Of a DNA stretch of 64,000 bases, positions 49,321 to 61,258 are shown in pieces (within the stretch, counting starts at the first letter, position 1; the number at the start of each line of letters is the position of its first letter). Source of the DNA: Verticillium longisporum (taxonomy: Eukaryota; Ascomycota; Sordariomycetes; Glomerellales; Plectosphaerellaceae); assembly GCA_019188255.1 (NCBI GenBank), contig JAETXT010000001.1:6944001-7008000 (forward strand), written 5' to 3'. The position numbers were made by a program, and so were the translations under genes. The notes under the pieces were generated by a model. That model saw only the letters and a program-made list of their open reading frames with translations, did no database searches and was not told the origin of the DNA.

Positions 49321-50755
49321 ATGCCTTTGTGGACGTGTGATTTTGAGAGCTGCCGCGGACCAGCTGTACGCACTCAAGGCGATTGCGTGCTTTGCGACCG
49401 CCACCTGTGCTCCAAACATCTTCAACCTGAGTTTCACAGGTGCCCCCTTTGGCAGGTTAGCTTGGTTCCTCACTTGGAATACTTGGACGCTAAGTCGTCA
49501 ATTGCCAGGACGCGGATGCCTACGATCCTGCGGCCCAGGAGGCAGAAGGACGTGAGCTCACAAAGTTGGTTGGGATTATAAATGCCCATGCTCTTGCGGC
49601 TCGAGCCAGCCAGTTACGCCGAGGCATACCCTGCTCTATCCCCTCACTCCAGTATGACAGAGCGGCGCGAAGCTCTGTGATGGGAGGTATGAACTATCAC
49701 ATTGAAGTTCGCTTTGATGACGGAATCATATGGATCGCCCGCATCCGCAGGTTCAATGCTACTTCGCCTCCAGCAGCATTACGAGATTACATCATCCAGA
49801 GTGAGGTTGCAACCCTGATGTTTCTTGGGCAGACCGGTGTGCCTGCTCCAAAAGTGTATGATTTCGCACTTGAGCACCCGGGCAATCCTGTGGGAGTTGG
49901 ATTCATTTTGATGGAGAAGTTACCGGGCAAGTCTTTGAGATGGTCCCTTGCAACTCAGCAACAACGGAAGAAGGTCATGAGTCAGCTTGCGGATACGTTT
50001 GTGGAGCTTCAAAAATACCCTTTTCACCTTCTCGGTTCCCTCGATAGCCCGGCCGCATCTCACGTGGGCGCGTTTGCTCGAGAATCACTGACCGACTTGC
50101 TGCAATCCGAAATGCATATCGCTGGACCCTTCTCTTCTTTGGAAGATTATCACATGTCTTCACTCCGGCTCACCTTAATTTTGATTGTTCGAGAGGAGAT
50201 GTACTCGCAGCAAGCAGTGGATGCCTACTTAATCCACCGATTTCTCATGGACTTGGTCCCACGCGTGTTGCCTCCGGTGCGGCATGACGAGAAATTCTAA
50301 CTGAAGCACGCAGACGACAAGGGAGATCATATTCTGGTGGATGAGCAGTTCAACATTACCGGTATTATCGATTGGGAGTGGGCTCATACTGCGTCCCCTG
50401 CACATGCCTTTAACTCTCCCATCGCCTTCTTACCCGTTGCAGACTTCTACTGCGGCAAGAACAATCTCGGTGACAATGAGGTTGTGTTGCGCATCTGCTT
50501 GAGGAAAAGGGTCGTCAAGATCTGGCCCAATTTGTTGGGAATGGTCGATTACAGCATAGATTCGCATTCTGTTGCGGATACGATCTCGCCGACTGGGACG
50601 GATTCCTAGGCCTCTTTCGAGGACTTCGAGACGCTGTAGGTGTGGACGATGGCTTGGAATGAAATGAGTGGAAAGCTGCCGCATTGCAGCGCTACAAGGA
50701 CGATTCTGGCCTGCGGACGCTGTTAACCAGACAGCAGAGCGTCGTTGGTTTATGA
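49321..50755 (+). pseudogene. Broken zinc-finger plus APH/phosphotransferase-family kinase gene
   Basis: Exon 1 (49321-49455) encodes a Cys/His-rich finger (CDFESC, CVLCDRHLCSKH). A 53-nt intron leads to exon 2 from 49509 with an APH-like kinase fold: GMNYHIEVRFDDGIIWIARI, SEVATLMFLGQTGVPAPKVY, FILMEKLPGKSLRWSL, then the catalytic-side segment DEQFNITGIIDWEWAHTASP. The last contains the IDWEWA motif of this family. Three lesions are seen. TAA at 50298-50300 sits where the frame continues directly into LKHADDKGDHILV. A one-base loss near 50485-50490 shifts the frame from 0 to 2. TGA at 50660-50662 falls between LE and NEW, probably from a Trp codon. The intended stop is TGA at 50753-50755. APH-like proteins of fungi are a large family of mostly unknown substrate. 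Proximity to the RIP-like block fits a decaying neighbourhood. Confidence 0.8.
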
Positions 50756-52164
50756 GACGTAGACCGCCTATGGCGTATCCAGGGAGAAGATTTGTTGCGC
50801 AAAATCAAGATTAGAATGAATTGTAGGCGCCATTTTGTTAACATTCTTCTCGGGATTTCCATGAAGATTGTTGAGATGGAATATTTGGTGAGAGCCGTCG
50901 CTGATGCCCATGTGGAGTAGTTGCCTCGGTGTTCTCTTATCTCGACTAAAACATCTACGGGACCCGCCCCCCAAAGTCACCTTTGACAACGGAGCTTGCG
51001 GAGCTGATTTGCAAGCTACGGGGGACACTAACCAACGCCAGGTTGGCGCCGGAAACCAGATCTCGGAGTGGGCTTGGGGGGTGGGGGCAAGGGTCATCGC
51101 TGGCAGCCGCCGTGGCCGCTTGAAAGACGTGTCTACATGGGGGACGTGGCCGGTCCCTTGGCCTTGGTTTATTGAACGGCACTTAATCTAAGGCTGCATG
51201 TGCAGCTTGGAACTCAATCGATGGCGTCTTGCCGCAAAAGGACGACATGATGCCCGTGATGGGTTAGAGCCGATTCACAGGCGATTTTAAGTGCCGCGTT
51301 TTCTGCTTGGGCCGCGCATGTCCTGTGTAGGTAGATGGAAATTAAAGCTGCGTTCAAGATGGCTGCAGGTGATGCTCTTTGCCTCATGTTTGACTGTATC
51401 CCTACACGGTGGTACAGGGTGAGGAACTTGGAGAAGATCGTCTCATAGAGCGGCCCGTATTCTCTGTTCTTCAGTAAGAAGAACGTCGCTGAAATAAGTC
51501 GCTGAAATAACATGACATGAGCGGTCGGCTTTTGTTACCTCGTTACACTACGTCGTGTCCATTTTGCATCGCAGCCAAACGTACCACGAATGCTCCCCTA
51601 TACCGTTGTCGATGGCCGACTTTGGCAGCCCTTGCGAGGACATGTATGCTGCGTCCCACGCGCACAGAGATCCACGAGCAGGAAAGAACGAGCACAGAGA
51701 AACCGCAACTGCAGCGAGTGGTCAAAGGTGGTCAAATCACGGTGTACACAATACGCACGAACGGAGGCTCGGCCTACCGTTGACAAGAGAGATGCTCCAA
51801 CTTGCTGAATCAGAATGCTTGCTTCATCTGCCTAAATGGCCTGCGAATGAGGAATAGAACACCAAATATGAAAAGAGCCACTGCCATCGCGCCTTCAGTT
51901 CCTTCTTCATTCTTCTTTAGCCGCCGGAACGAGTACGCCCCCGTGGGGTTGTTTGCCTCACCCCCTTCGCATCCGATCGTCTGCTGCCCTACGTCAGGCT
52001 TGTTGCGATGACAAGAAGGCAGCCGGAGACGATCACAGAGAGAGATGTTGGAAAAGGTACAAGGCAGAGCATGTGCCGGTGCAGCTGGATTCTGTGTGGA
52101 CTACTCGCCCTGGACCGACTCCAGGGTCTCCTATACCGAGATTGTTGGACGGACGAAACGTAGA
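50756..52164. other. Intergenic region containing one weak open frame
   Basis: Apart from the weak 99-codon frame described separately (51214-51513), nothing is recognised. Confidence 0.45.
51214..51513 (-). CDS. Hypothetical open frame (99 codons)
   Basis: A single frame beginning at ATG 51513. The central part (FLTLYHRVGIQSNM, AAILNAALISIYLHRTCA) looks helical and could be the tail of a larger decayed protein. No domain is recognised, no introns are evident, and no neighbour supports it. A chance frame is a real possibility. Confidence 0.2.
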   Translation of the reverse strand: MLFQRLISATFFLLKNREYGPLYETIFSKFLTLYHRVGIQSNMRQRASPAAILNAALISIYLHRTCAAQAENAALKIACESALTHHGHHVVLLRQDAID

Positions 52165-53847
52165 TTACCTCGAGTCATAAATGTCATCGTCATCCCGGGT
52201 GTTACGGCTGCCCTGCGCGCCATGCATCGTCGTGTGTCCGACGGCGCTGTCCTGCCGGCCGACGTAGCTCTGCGTCGGATTGAAGCCCGGGACCGGCGGC
52301 GCGCCGCGCAGAGGCGCGGGCGCGGGGTCCTGGAAGGGGTCACCACCACCACCAGACTCAAACGTTCGGTCCTTCGGGGGCAGACCAGGCGGGGGCCCCG
52401 CCGGTGGCGCAAAGTCGCCTTGGCTGTCATCGTTGGAGCCGGCGAGGGGTTTGCGGGGTGGCTGCTGAGGTGCCGAGGTCGGTTGGGAGGGCAGCCACTG
52501 CTGCTCGTGCTGTTGAGGACGGGTGTCGAGGGGGAGAACGGGTGGTTGGCCGTTGGTCATCTCGGCAGAGAACGTGTTCTGCTGAGTGTGGCTCGGGGTG
52601 CTGTTGAGGCCGAGCTGCTTCCGCGCGTTGAGGACGCCTCGCTGGTGTTGGTTGAGGGCAGTCTGAAGCTGCTCGTTGGCGTCGATCAGGCTCTCCATCG
52701 TGTCGTTGTCAGGAGCGGGGTCCTCGGCGAGCATGTAAAGCTGTATGCTGCGCGTCGCGCTCTGGCAGCGGTCGGCAAACTCCTTGACGAGGTCGTTGTT
52801 GAGAAGTTCCTGTGGCGGGGTGTTGTTGACGACTTGCGAGAGGAGTTTGGCGGAACTCCGGGCTTCTTCGAGGCGGCTCGCGAGCTCGGCCGGGCGCGGC
52901 AGCCTTCTGTTCGAGTGACTCCTCGCAAAGTAGTTGGAGTTGTGACCGCCTTCGTTGTACTGTGATGCCGTCATCTGCGGGGCAGAATGGGCGCCTTGGG
53001 GATACTGAAGGTGTCAGCTGGCGTCGCGTAGTGTCGTGATGAGGAGTGGTCATCGTCACTGCACATACCCTGAAGTTTCTCTCGCCACGCTGGAAGGCAC
53101 GCTCCTTCTCCTTCTTCCACATGTAGACCAGATCCTTGACACCGTCATCGTTGGCCCTCGTCTGCTCGAAATCGTCCAAGGTCTCCATGAGGATCTGGCG
53201 CACGCTCGGGTCGCGGCCGTTTCTCAGCACATCCTTGACGACGTTGCAGAACTTAAAGTCAAAGTTACGGGTGAAGCTGCGACCAGGGTTGTCGGCCAGG
53301 ATGCGGATCAGCATGACGGCGTTGTACTGCCATGAGGCCTTTGGTGAGTACTTGTCCGTCAGATACTTGCGGATGTAGCGGGCGCATTGGGTCGCGGCGG
53401 TCAGAGAGGATTCGGCTGTGTTGACCATGGGCGGGGGGGAGAGAACCTCGTCCCCCTGGCGGCGCGCCTGTCAGCACACGTGGTTCCGGCGCACACGGGA
53501 ATGAGCAATACGACAATGGATACATACCTGTCTGTTGGGGCCTCCAGACTCGCAGAACGCTTTCTGTTGGGTCGTCAGTGGATAGGCACAGGCGATAATA
53601 AGGTTGGCGAGGACGGCAACCGAGGTCTGCATACCACATTGCGAACAGCAATTCCTTCGGGAGTGTCTTCTTGTAGATCGTCTGGGATGGCGAGTCCCTG
53701 GGTTGTCGGTGCCTCGTTGGAAGGTCCGCTGCCGCTGCCGGTGTTGTTGTTGTTATTGCTGCTGTTGGCTGCTGAGCTTGTTCCCGTCCTCCGCTTGAGG
53801 GTGCCAACTATGCGGTTGACGCTGAGTCCCTTCTTGACGGATTTCAT
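52165..53847 (-). CDS. lsb5: VHS-GAT domain protein, LSB5-like
   Basis: 491 residues, intact; exons 52165-53004, 53069-53455, 53528-53563 (36 nt) and 53635-53847. Donors are GTATGC/GTATGT. The N-terminus is basic (MKSVKKGLSVNRIVGTLKRR) with an Asn/Ser/Gly linker. A VHS/ENTH-like helical solenoid spans about 55-210 (KAFCESGGPNRQGDEVL, KASWQYNAVMLIRILADNPG, FTRNFDFKFCNVVKDVLRNG). A GAT three-helix domain lies at about 247-345 (PAELASRLEEARSSAKLL, ESLIDANEQLQTALNQHQRG). The tail is proline/glutamine-rich and ends DDDDIYDSR. In yeast, Lsb5 links ubiquitin, Arf and actin regulators at endocytic sites. The acceptor of exon 53069-53455 could instead lie 12 nt upstream (CTGACAG, adding ARRQ). Confidence 0.86.
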
Positions 53848-55750
53848 GATTGCGACCACAAGGGAGAGGTTGAGGTGAGGGTTTCGGTTGGGCGCAGGTC
53901 GCTTCAGATCCGGCCTCGGCGGGGTGGTGGATGACGCGGATGGGTCGGCTTCAAGCGGTATTGGGCTTTCAATGGCCAGTCGCCTTGGAAACGGGATATG
54001 GCTCTGGTTCGTTGGAGAGACGCGCAGCCGCAGGTCGATGGCGGCTGATGCAAGGCAGTTGTAGATGCAGGTCCAGGTCTCGGGATGCCGGTCGGTGGAT
54101 GCTATGTCCCAGTTCGGGTGGATGGATGATGGGAGTCAATGCTGAAGGGGTATCAAGTCGAGTTGCACGTTTGGCGTTGGGTCATGCCGGGGTCTGGGTA
54201 CCTGTAAGGTACTTTTGGGGGGTTGGTGGCCTTGCTTTGGGGGGGACGAGTGACGAAGGAGCATGGGCTCGTGAGCCGAGAGCGAGAAGGGGGCCGCGCG
54301 AGGGAGCTTGTGGTTTGGTCGGTACTTGTTAACGACCTCTGGGATGTCTTGACGATTGATGGCGCCTCTGTGTGTCGAAGATGTTTGGTTTTATCAGTGG
54401 TCGCGCCACATTCACTTGTGCACCTGTACCTGCACATGTACCTGCACCGGCATCAGTCTCGGTATATCTGTTTGGAGGCACAGAAGACAAGATGGTGCGA
54501 CGACGCCCAAGTTGGCTTTGGGGGTCCTTTTCTTGCCTTTATACCAGGGTCCAAGCTACCTTGGCGATATGTGCCCGCGGGAGACGAGGAACGAAACAAT
54601 AAGGGTCCTGTGGCCTTGCGCGCTCACTCCACAATTCACTTGAGCTTGGTCGATCTTTCGCGGCCTTGCTGTCGTGGGCCCTGTCAAGCTTCATTTCTTT
54701 GCTTGCTTGCTTGCTTGCTTGCCTTGCTTGCGCACCCACGCGCCCTGACCAGAGGCTTGAAGCATTAGCCCCCCCCTGTCCTCGTGGCCAATTTCTGCAC
54801 GAGTTTTGCGCTACCTTCTTGCTCATCTCCGTCTGCTTTCAAGAAGAGCAAGCGGAGGGGCTGCCCTGTAGTGACGTCTCCCATGCCAAGCATCTGCCAC
54901 GCGCCTGCACAGCCTCATCCACGCAAGCTCCCGAGCAGGTTGCCGCACCCACGACGGCAAAAAGGACACGCCATCTACTGGACAAATGTCCAGTTCCTCC
55001 CATCCAGTCGATCGAAAAAAAGGCCCGCCGACGTCGGCAGTTGGACCGACGCGTCTTCATCGGGCTTCCGTCCACGTCGAGCTTTCATCGTCCTACAGGC
55101 CTCCGTCTTAGAGTGGTGGTTCACCGTGCCACCCACTCTGTGTGTGTGTACCACAATCCCGATCAGCAACGCATCCCGCCCCTTTCGTCGTCCCTTGGAG
55201 GTCTCGGCCCCTCGCTCGCAAACATGGTGAAAGCTTGTGACACACCCCCTCGCCAACGCGCGGACATCATCTTCAACATGCCTTGCATGCCTCATCCCGC
55301 CGGCTCGCCTGCCCTGTGCGCCGCTGTGGCCCTGTGAACTTGTCTCCTTCTGTGTCTCTCAGAGGCTGCACCTTGAGCCAGAGCCAGAGTGAGAGACAGA
55401 CAAACCGACAGTCTCCTGCATCGCGTCGCTTAGCGCCTGTTGGCGGGACACTCTGTGAAACCCAGTCCTTTCGCAAGAAACCCAGAGCCCCGCGCCAAAC
55501 CGATGTTTCATCCCAAGGTTATCGCGACAGTTGCAATCTGAAACGAGCGAGCAGTGGAGGAGGAGACATCTATTCGTAGCGACCAACTGGTCGGTGGCCT
55601 ATTCATCCCCCACCCGTGATCACGGTGCCATAATGGCCTACTGTCCTACAGCCCAGGCCCGCCTTCCCCGGTGCAGGACCACGCCGCCCGTCTTGACATG
55701 CACTCGTCTACCAACCCCACATCGAAACAAAAACTGACCATGACACCTGA
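53848..55750. other. Intergenic region between the LSB5 start and the UBX2 3' end
   Basis: It contains the LSB5 promoter and UBX2 3' flank, with a (CTTG)n repeat at about 54694-54730. Open frames in it (for example 54666-55337) are low-complexity and not supported. Confidence 0.5.
54694..54730. repeat. (CTTG)n tetranucleotide repeat
   Basis: Tandem GCTTG/CTTG units, the same motif as at 20568-20618. Confidence 0.85.
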
Positions 55751-57358
55751 TCAGCTTTCACCATCTGACTCGTCGGCATGCGGGGTAACGTCCTCCACGA
55801 TGAGATTGCCCGACCGCCCTATCTTCTCTCCCATGGTCGTGTCCTCGCTGGCTTCGTAAACCACCCTCGGCATGATCGATGCAATGCTGAAGCCGAACTT
55901 ATGCTTGTAGTCCGTCGGTTCCTCGGCCTTCTCGTCGAACTCTCCCTGTAGCAAGTCGTAGCACTCGACAAAAGCGTAGAGGGCCTCGAGGGACGTATCC
56001 TTGCGGAACCGTCGCACGATCCTCCCGGCACCTGACGACTCGGGCATCTTGAGCGCGATGCGCACCACCTCCTTGTCGTCGGCGGCTGGCTCGGCCTCGA
56101 TCCTCGTCGCCCGCCAGCGCCTCCACTGATCACGCTGCGCTGCGAGCCGCGTAGCCGCCGCGGCCTCCTCCTCCGCCCTCTGCACCGCCTCTGCCGCAGC
56201 CTTCTCCGCCTCGCGTCGCTGTCGAGCCCTCTCTCGGTCCTTGGCAAGAGATCGCTCGTAGGCCGAGTCTTGCTCGTGACGCAGGTTCTGTGTCACCTCC
56301 CTTGCCGTCCTTTCGGCACGCACGCCCGCCAGATCTGCCGTGTACTTGTTGATCGCACTCTGCGCTTCAGAGAGGTAGGCCGTCGGCGGCATCGCGCCGA
56401 CGAGGCGCTTCACGATGCTCATCCTCGTGCTGCCCTCCTTGGGCGTCAGGCAGACCAGCGCTGAAAACGGGTATTTGGTGCAGTTGTACTCTTGCGCCAC
56501 TTGGTAGGCCTCCGAGTCGAGGATGTTGCCGCCCCACAGGATGATATTGTTGGCCGGGTCCCGGATAAAACCGATGACCTCCGGTGCCAGGAGCGTCTCG
56601 CGCGTGAAGGATTCCGTATCGTCGTGCTCCGGTGACATCAACACAACCCACAGGAACTTGAGGTCCTTCTTTGCCAAATCTTGCGCTTGCGCAATGCCTC
56701 CTTCGAACCACGGCAGCTCACTATTGCCGTATTCTTCCTCAAATTCGCGCTTGAACCTGGCTGCCGTATCTTGGGGCATCAGCATTCGGCGGCCCGTGGT
56801 GTTCCGCAGGCCGGGTGTCGATCCGTTCGTTAAACCTCGCGGTCGAATTGAGGCTGGCAAGAAGGAGAAGATGTACCAAACAGTGCGGAAGAGTAGAGAG
56901 GCAACAGCCCACCCGAGACTGAAGGGCGTCAGCAGGAGTCCGACGAGGAACGGCGGCCTGTGGACGGTGTTGGGCATGGGGACGATCCTTGGTGCCGGTT
57001 CGGGTCTGTCGGCTGGGTTGCGTCTCGGCGGCTGAGCCGCTGCTGTGTACATGCTCTCCTGCAGATTTTCGAGTCTTGCCGATGACCGCGGGAGCTCTTG
57101 CTGAGCCAACGCCTCGGCTAGAGGATCAGGCCCTTCGCCGTCGAAGAACTTTGCGATGGCAATCTGTCACGAGTCTCGTTAGTGTTCGTAAATACCTGGT
57201 TGATTGGTTCAAGGCCGTACCTGGACATTCCATTGTGACCGTTGCAGCAGTGGTATGGCGTCTTTGACCTCTTGATCTGTAACCTGCATGTACTGCTGTA
57301 GGGCATCTTGTTGGCTTGGAGAAAGCTCTCCCAAGTCAACATCTCCTCCCGTCGCCAT
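55751..57358 (-). CDS. ubx2: UBX2-like membrane UBX-domain protein (UBA-UAS-UBX)
   Basis: 516 residues, intact; exons 55751-57163 and 57221-57358 (57-nt intron). Domain order is UBA-like helices (about 8-55, LSPSQQDALQQYMQ), a hydrophobic hairpin (about 118-152, LVGLLLTPFSLGWAVASLLF), and a thioredoxin-like UAS domain (about 175-300, KKDLKFLWVVLMSPEHDD). A charged coiled coil (about 315-390) and a C-terminal UBX domain (about 400-500, VVRIALKMPESSGAGRIVRR) follow. This is the layout of yeast Ubx2 and human FAF2/UBXD8. In those, the hairpin anchors in the ER and the UBX domain recruits Cdc48/p97 for ER-associated degradation and lipid-droplet control. Divergent from PAN3. Confidence 0.9.
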
Positions 57359-58330
57359 CGATGTTCGTTTGGGTGGCGAAATTTCCGGGCGTTCTCAGGA
57401 AATGTTCTCAATGTGAACCAAGTCGCCTGGTCAAATCAGAAGAAATGCTGATGATTGATGTGACGCCGTAACTGAATCAACTCAGGAGACTTTCGAGGAC
57501 GACTTGAGCTTGTTCGGTGATGTCGCGTGAACGATTTACAGTTCCACGAAGACAGTGTCTAGTGAGACGCGTTGGAGAGACTTCGTTAGGTCGCGGATGG
57601 GAAAGCAGGTGTAGGCGGGTTAATACAGCGTACGCACTCGTTGCCCGTCCTGACTGACTGGAGAGGTCGTGCTTCCTGTCGTCTCAACCCGGTGACGACA
57701 CATGGCTTCTCGAAGCTCGGTATCCGCTGTGGTCCCACCGTTATCTCTTATCCGGTGTCGCGTCAGACACGGTCGCAGGTGTCTTGCTCCATTGCATGAC
57801 CGGGTAAATGCCCCTATCCTACACTCCTGTCACACAGTGTACCGCATAGCTGCATGAAGCCCCTCCAATGCCTTGTCCCACCCCCCTCCGATTCAGGGAT
57901 GGATGTCCACACTTGACATGGGAAGCTGGAACCGCGACAGGGGGGAAACCAACCCCCCCCCCCCCCCCAAACTCCACCCCTTGGGCCTCCTCGCGAACCT
58001 CGAAGCGCTGCGGCGATCTGCTCAGTGGTGTCTTCCCGCTCCACACCACGATCGCATCCCACGCTCGCATGGGCGAGCCGCCGAACTTCTTATCCGAACA
58101 ATGGGCCAGGCCAGCGAGGCTCAAGTGCGTACAGCCCTGCCAAGCCTCTTATATGCACCCTCCACCTCAACACTGTCCTTTGTCTCGAAGGCTCGACACC
58201 CATCGTCCGACGACTCGAGCGCATGACGCGTTCCCCAGCTCTCTCCTCATTACCTCCTGCTAACATCATGCTGCAGACGTCGTAAAGCCGACCTCCAGGG
58301 CGTCCCTCCTAGTCAACGCCGCGAGCGATC
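57359..58330. promoter_or_regulatory. Divergent promoter region between UBX2 and PAN3
   Basis: 972 bases separate the two ATGs. It contains a C run of about 16 bases (57953-57968). No named elements could be assigned. Confidence 0.5.
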
Positions 58331-61258
58331 ATGTCGGCGCCGCGATACAGCTCGGCCGGGCGCCAGGTCGGGTCACCCAAGCCGAAGACGCGAGGCGAGT
58401 CCTCTAATACCCGCCGCACCCAGCCGCGAGCCGGATTGCTGACTGTGCCCGCCAATCCAGAGAGCAAAGACACGCTCTGCCGAAATGTCCTGATCTATGG
58501 CCACTGCCGATACGAGAACAGCGGTTGCGCATTCAATCACGACCAGAATAGAACCACGAACCAGAACGGACAATCGCCGCAAGGCCTACAATCAGAAGTG
58601 TAAGTCTAAGCTGCGCGTGATCACAACCTGTCAACCTTTTCGATCAGTGCCACGTAATGCTGCCGACACCTTGATGGGAACTACCTCAAAACACCTTGAT
58701 GAGAACTACCTCAAAACCTGGCTCCGACCCGCCCTCCTCCGAATTGCACCCAGACCAGCCTCCCACTCTTCTCACTTCAATACTCTTTGGAATGGCATAT
58801 GACAGAGCTCAGACTGGAGTCATGCAGCCGAATTGGACCACTACCTAATTATGCCATCGTTCTGCCTCGTCGCAGACGACTTCACCGACCCGGAGCACTA
58901 GGCGCTGGGGCGAATATTCCCAGATGGACAAGTACGACCCGGGGTATCCAAAGTTGTAGGCATCACCATGTGATTCCGTCTTGAATCATGCATCGACAGC
59001 CTATGAAAGTTCCTTGGCGCCCTTGACAAGAACCCGGCCAGAAGGTTCCGGGTGTGAGAGTCTTGTTGGAGCTCCTGTGAAGCTGCCGTCGAGGAACACT
59101 CAGATGGCATTAGTCTTGATCTCGCTCGTGCGGCCCAGGAACCTCGAGTCGAGGGATGAACTTCATATTGATCACCGGCTGACTGGATTTAAGCAGCGCG
59201 AAACGATTCAACGTCGATTCGCCGTCGTTCACCCCGACAACGTTGCAAGCCGCGCCCGGGTCGGCGACGACCACGCCCGTCAAGAAGTCTACTTTTTCGT
59301 CTCAAGCGGCGAGTGCGGCATCTTTTGTTCCCCGCGGAACAAGCAGTAAGTAATGGCTCGCTATTGAAACCAATCCTGCCAGCGCAGCTCTCAGGAAGTC
59401 ACGAGAAGCTGACGCAATCGCGGAATAGGCACACCGTCTACCGCGAAAGACACTGAAAGCTCTGCATTGCTTTTCAACCCCGCCAAGTTCCAAGAGTTCA
59501 CGCCCCAGAACTTTGAGTTGAGCCCCAATGTAGGAACTTGTTGAAGTACAGCCAATCATTCGTACGTAGCTAACTGTGCGCCAAGGTCAGCACCAATGGC
59601 GCTGCCAGTGACGCTGGCCTTACATTCGATGCCTTCTCGATGGCGAACCTCAACCAAGGGCTGCCTCAAACCCCATTCAATCCGTATGCGGAAGACCCAA
59701 CAGCCCTTGCTTCCACTGGAGCATTCTTCCAACAGCAGAACCCCTTCGCAGCTCACACGCAACCAGTATGTCATGCCTTTTTGATCATGTATTCTCAGTG
59801 CCTGACAAGTTTCACAGCTCCAGTACCATCTGTATGCTCCACTAGGACAACATCGCGAGGGCCTCCTACCATACCAGAGGCAAACAAACGATTTCTTCTT
59901 GCCAGAGAAGATTCGCGAAGATGCTCAGCGAAAGCTAGAAGCTGCCCATCAAGTTATGAACAGTAAGCATCAATACACTACTGAGACACGGGATCTCCTA
60001 ACATCCCGCAAGACACGGCACTTCCGAACATCGATCACTACTCTTCGCTCGTGCCCCTGGATACCAGCAACAGGGAGAGCTCAATCATCTTTGGCTACAC
60101 CAGTTGGGTCTACAAGGCCACCTCGCAAGAAAATGGCAAGACGTACTTTTTACGGCGAATCAAGGGTTCGTGTACTCACGCTACATAGCCCAACACATGC
60201 TGACAGGTTCAGACTTCCGGCTATCAAACGAGCAAGCCATTCGTCTCGTCAAAGAGTGGAAGAAAGTCCACAACGGAAGTGTCGTATCGGTGCACAGCGC
60301 ATTCACGACGCGTAAATTCCAAGACAGCTCCATCATCTTTGTTTATGACTACCATCCTCTTTCGAAAACGCTGGCTCAGCATCATTTCCCGCAACAACAA
60401 ACCAACAGATACAACACAAGGCCGACCGTCACTGAGGATGTAATGTGGAGTTACATCACCCAGCTCGCGAACGCCCTCCAGGCAATTCATAAACTCAATC
60501 TTGCAGCGCGCTGCATCGACGCTAGCAAAATCATCCTGACAGAGAAAAACAGGATACGGCTGAGCGCATGTTCCATTCTCGACGTGTTGCATTACGAAGC
60601 CCGGAGACCGTTGGGAGATCTTCAGCAAGAGGACTTGACCCAGGTCGGCAGGCTCATGCTCTCCCTGGCCAGTAACACCCCAGCCAATGCCATCACGGCC
60701 AACAACATCAACATTATCATGCAGCAGATGGGCAATATGTTTTCTGAGCCACTCGTCAGTAGTCTGATGTGGCTTGTCTATCCCAGCCAAAACGGCGAGA
60801 CTAAAACTATCGAGACATTCATCTCCAAGATTTCAAGCCAGGTTATGGCGAATATGGATATGATGCTGCATCAAAATGATGCGCTGACGTCAAACCTATA
60901 CTCGGAGATTGAGAACGGAAGGCTCTTCCGTCTGCTGTGCCGATTGGGCACCATTAACGAGCGACAGGAGTTCGACGGAGACCGCCAGTGGTCGGAAAAT
61001 GGCGAGCGTTACATGCTCAAACTGTTCCGAGACTATGTCTTCCACCAGGTCGACGCCAACGGTCAGCCGGTTGTGGATTTAGGACATATCGTTCGCTCCC
61101 TTAACAAACTGGACGCCGGCTCGGACGAAAAGATATGCCTCACCAGCCGTGACGAGCAGTCGGTCTTTGTCGTTAGCTATAAGGAGCTGAAGAAGCAGAT
61201 CGGGAGCGCTTTCGGCGACCCCCTGAAGGGCAGGCCCAGCGCCGGGCGGGGATTCTAG
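58331..61258 (+). CDS. pan3: PAN3, regulatory subunit of the PAN2-PAN3 poly(A) deadenylase
   Basis: 683 residues in seven exons: 58331-58599, 59194-59345, 59429-59529, 59586-59765, 59818-59962, 60013-60165, 60207-61258. The lengths sum to exactly 684 codons. An N-terminal CCCH zinc finger (Cys50, Cys59, Cys66, His70) binds poly(A). The PAM2-like segment KRFNVDSPSFTP follows, then a linker with EFTPQNFELSP and NPYAEDPTALAS. A pseudokinase comes next (SWVYKA, DFRLSNEQAIRLVKEWKKV, FVYDYHPLSKTL, LNLAARCIDASKI). A coiled coil and C-terminal knob end the protein (DRQWSENGERYMLKLFRDYV, FHQVDANGQPVVDLGH, CLTSRDEQS). PAN3 recruits the PAN2 nuclease to poly(A)-binding protein and trims mRNA tails. The 3' end converges on LSM7. 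The first intron is unusually long (594 nt). Confidence 0.93.
58600..59193 (+). other. Unusually long first intron of PAN3 with a 25-bp tandem duplication
   Basis: Donor GTAAGT at 58600, acceptor TTTAAG at 59193, 594 nt against 41-83 nt for the other PAN3 introns. At 58666-58690 and 58691-58715 a 25-bp unit is repeated with one mismatch. Open frames inside do not match PAN3. Confidence 0.75.
58666..58715 (+). repeat. 25-bp tandem duplication in a PAN3 intron
   Basis: Two adjacent copies (ACACCTTGATG... type) differing at one base. Confidence 0.92.

Noticed and set aside
52045..52965. 306-codon plus-strand frame opposite LSB5
   Set aside because: A shadow of the GAT and proline-rich exon of LSB5, which has a consistent splice structure and recognisable domains.
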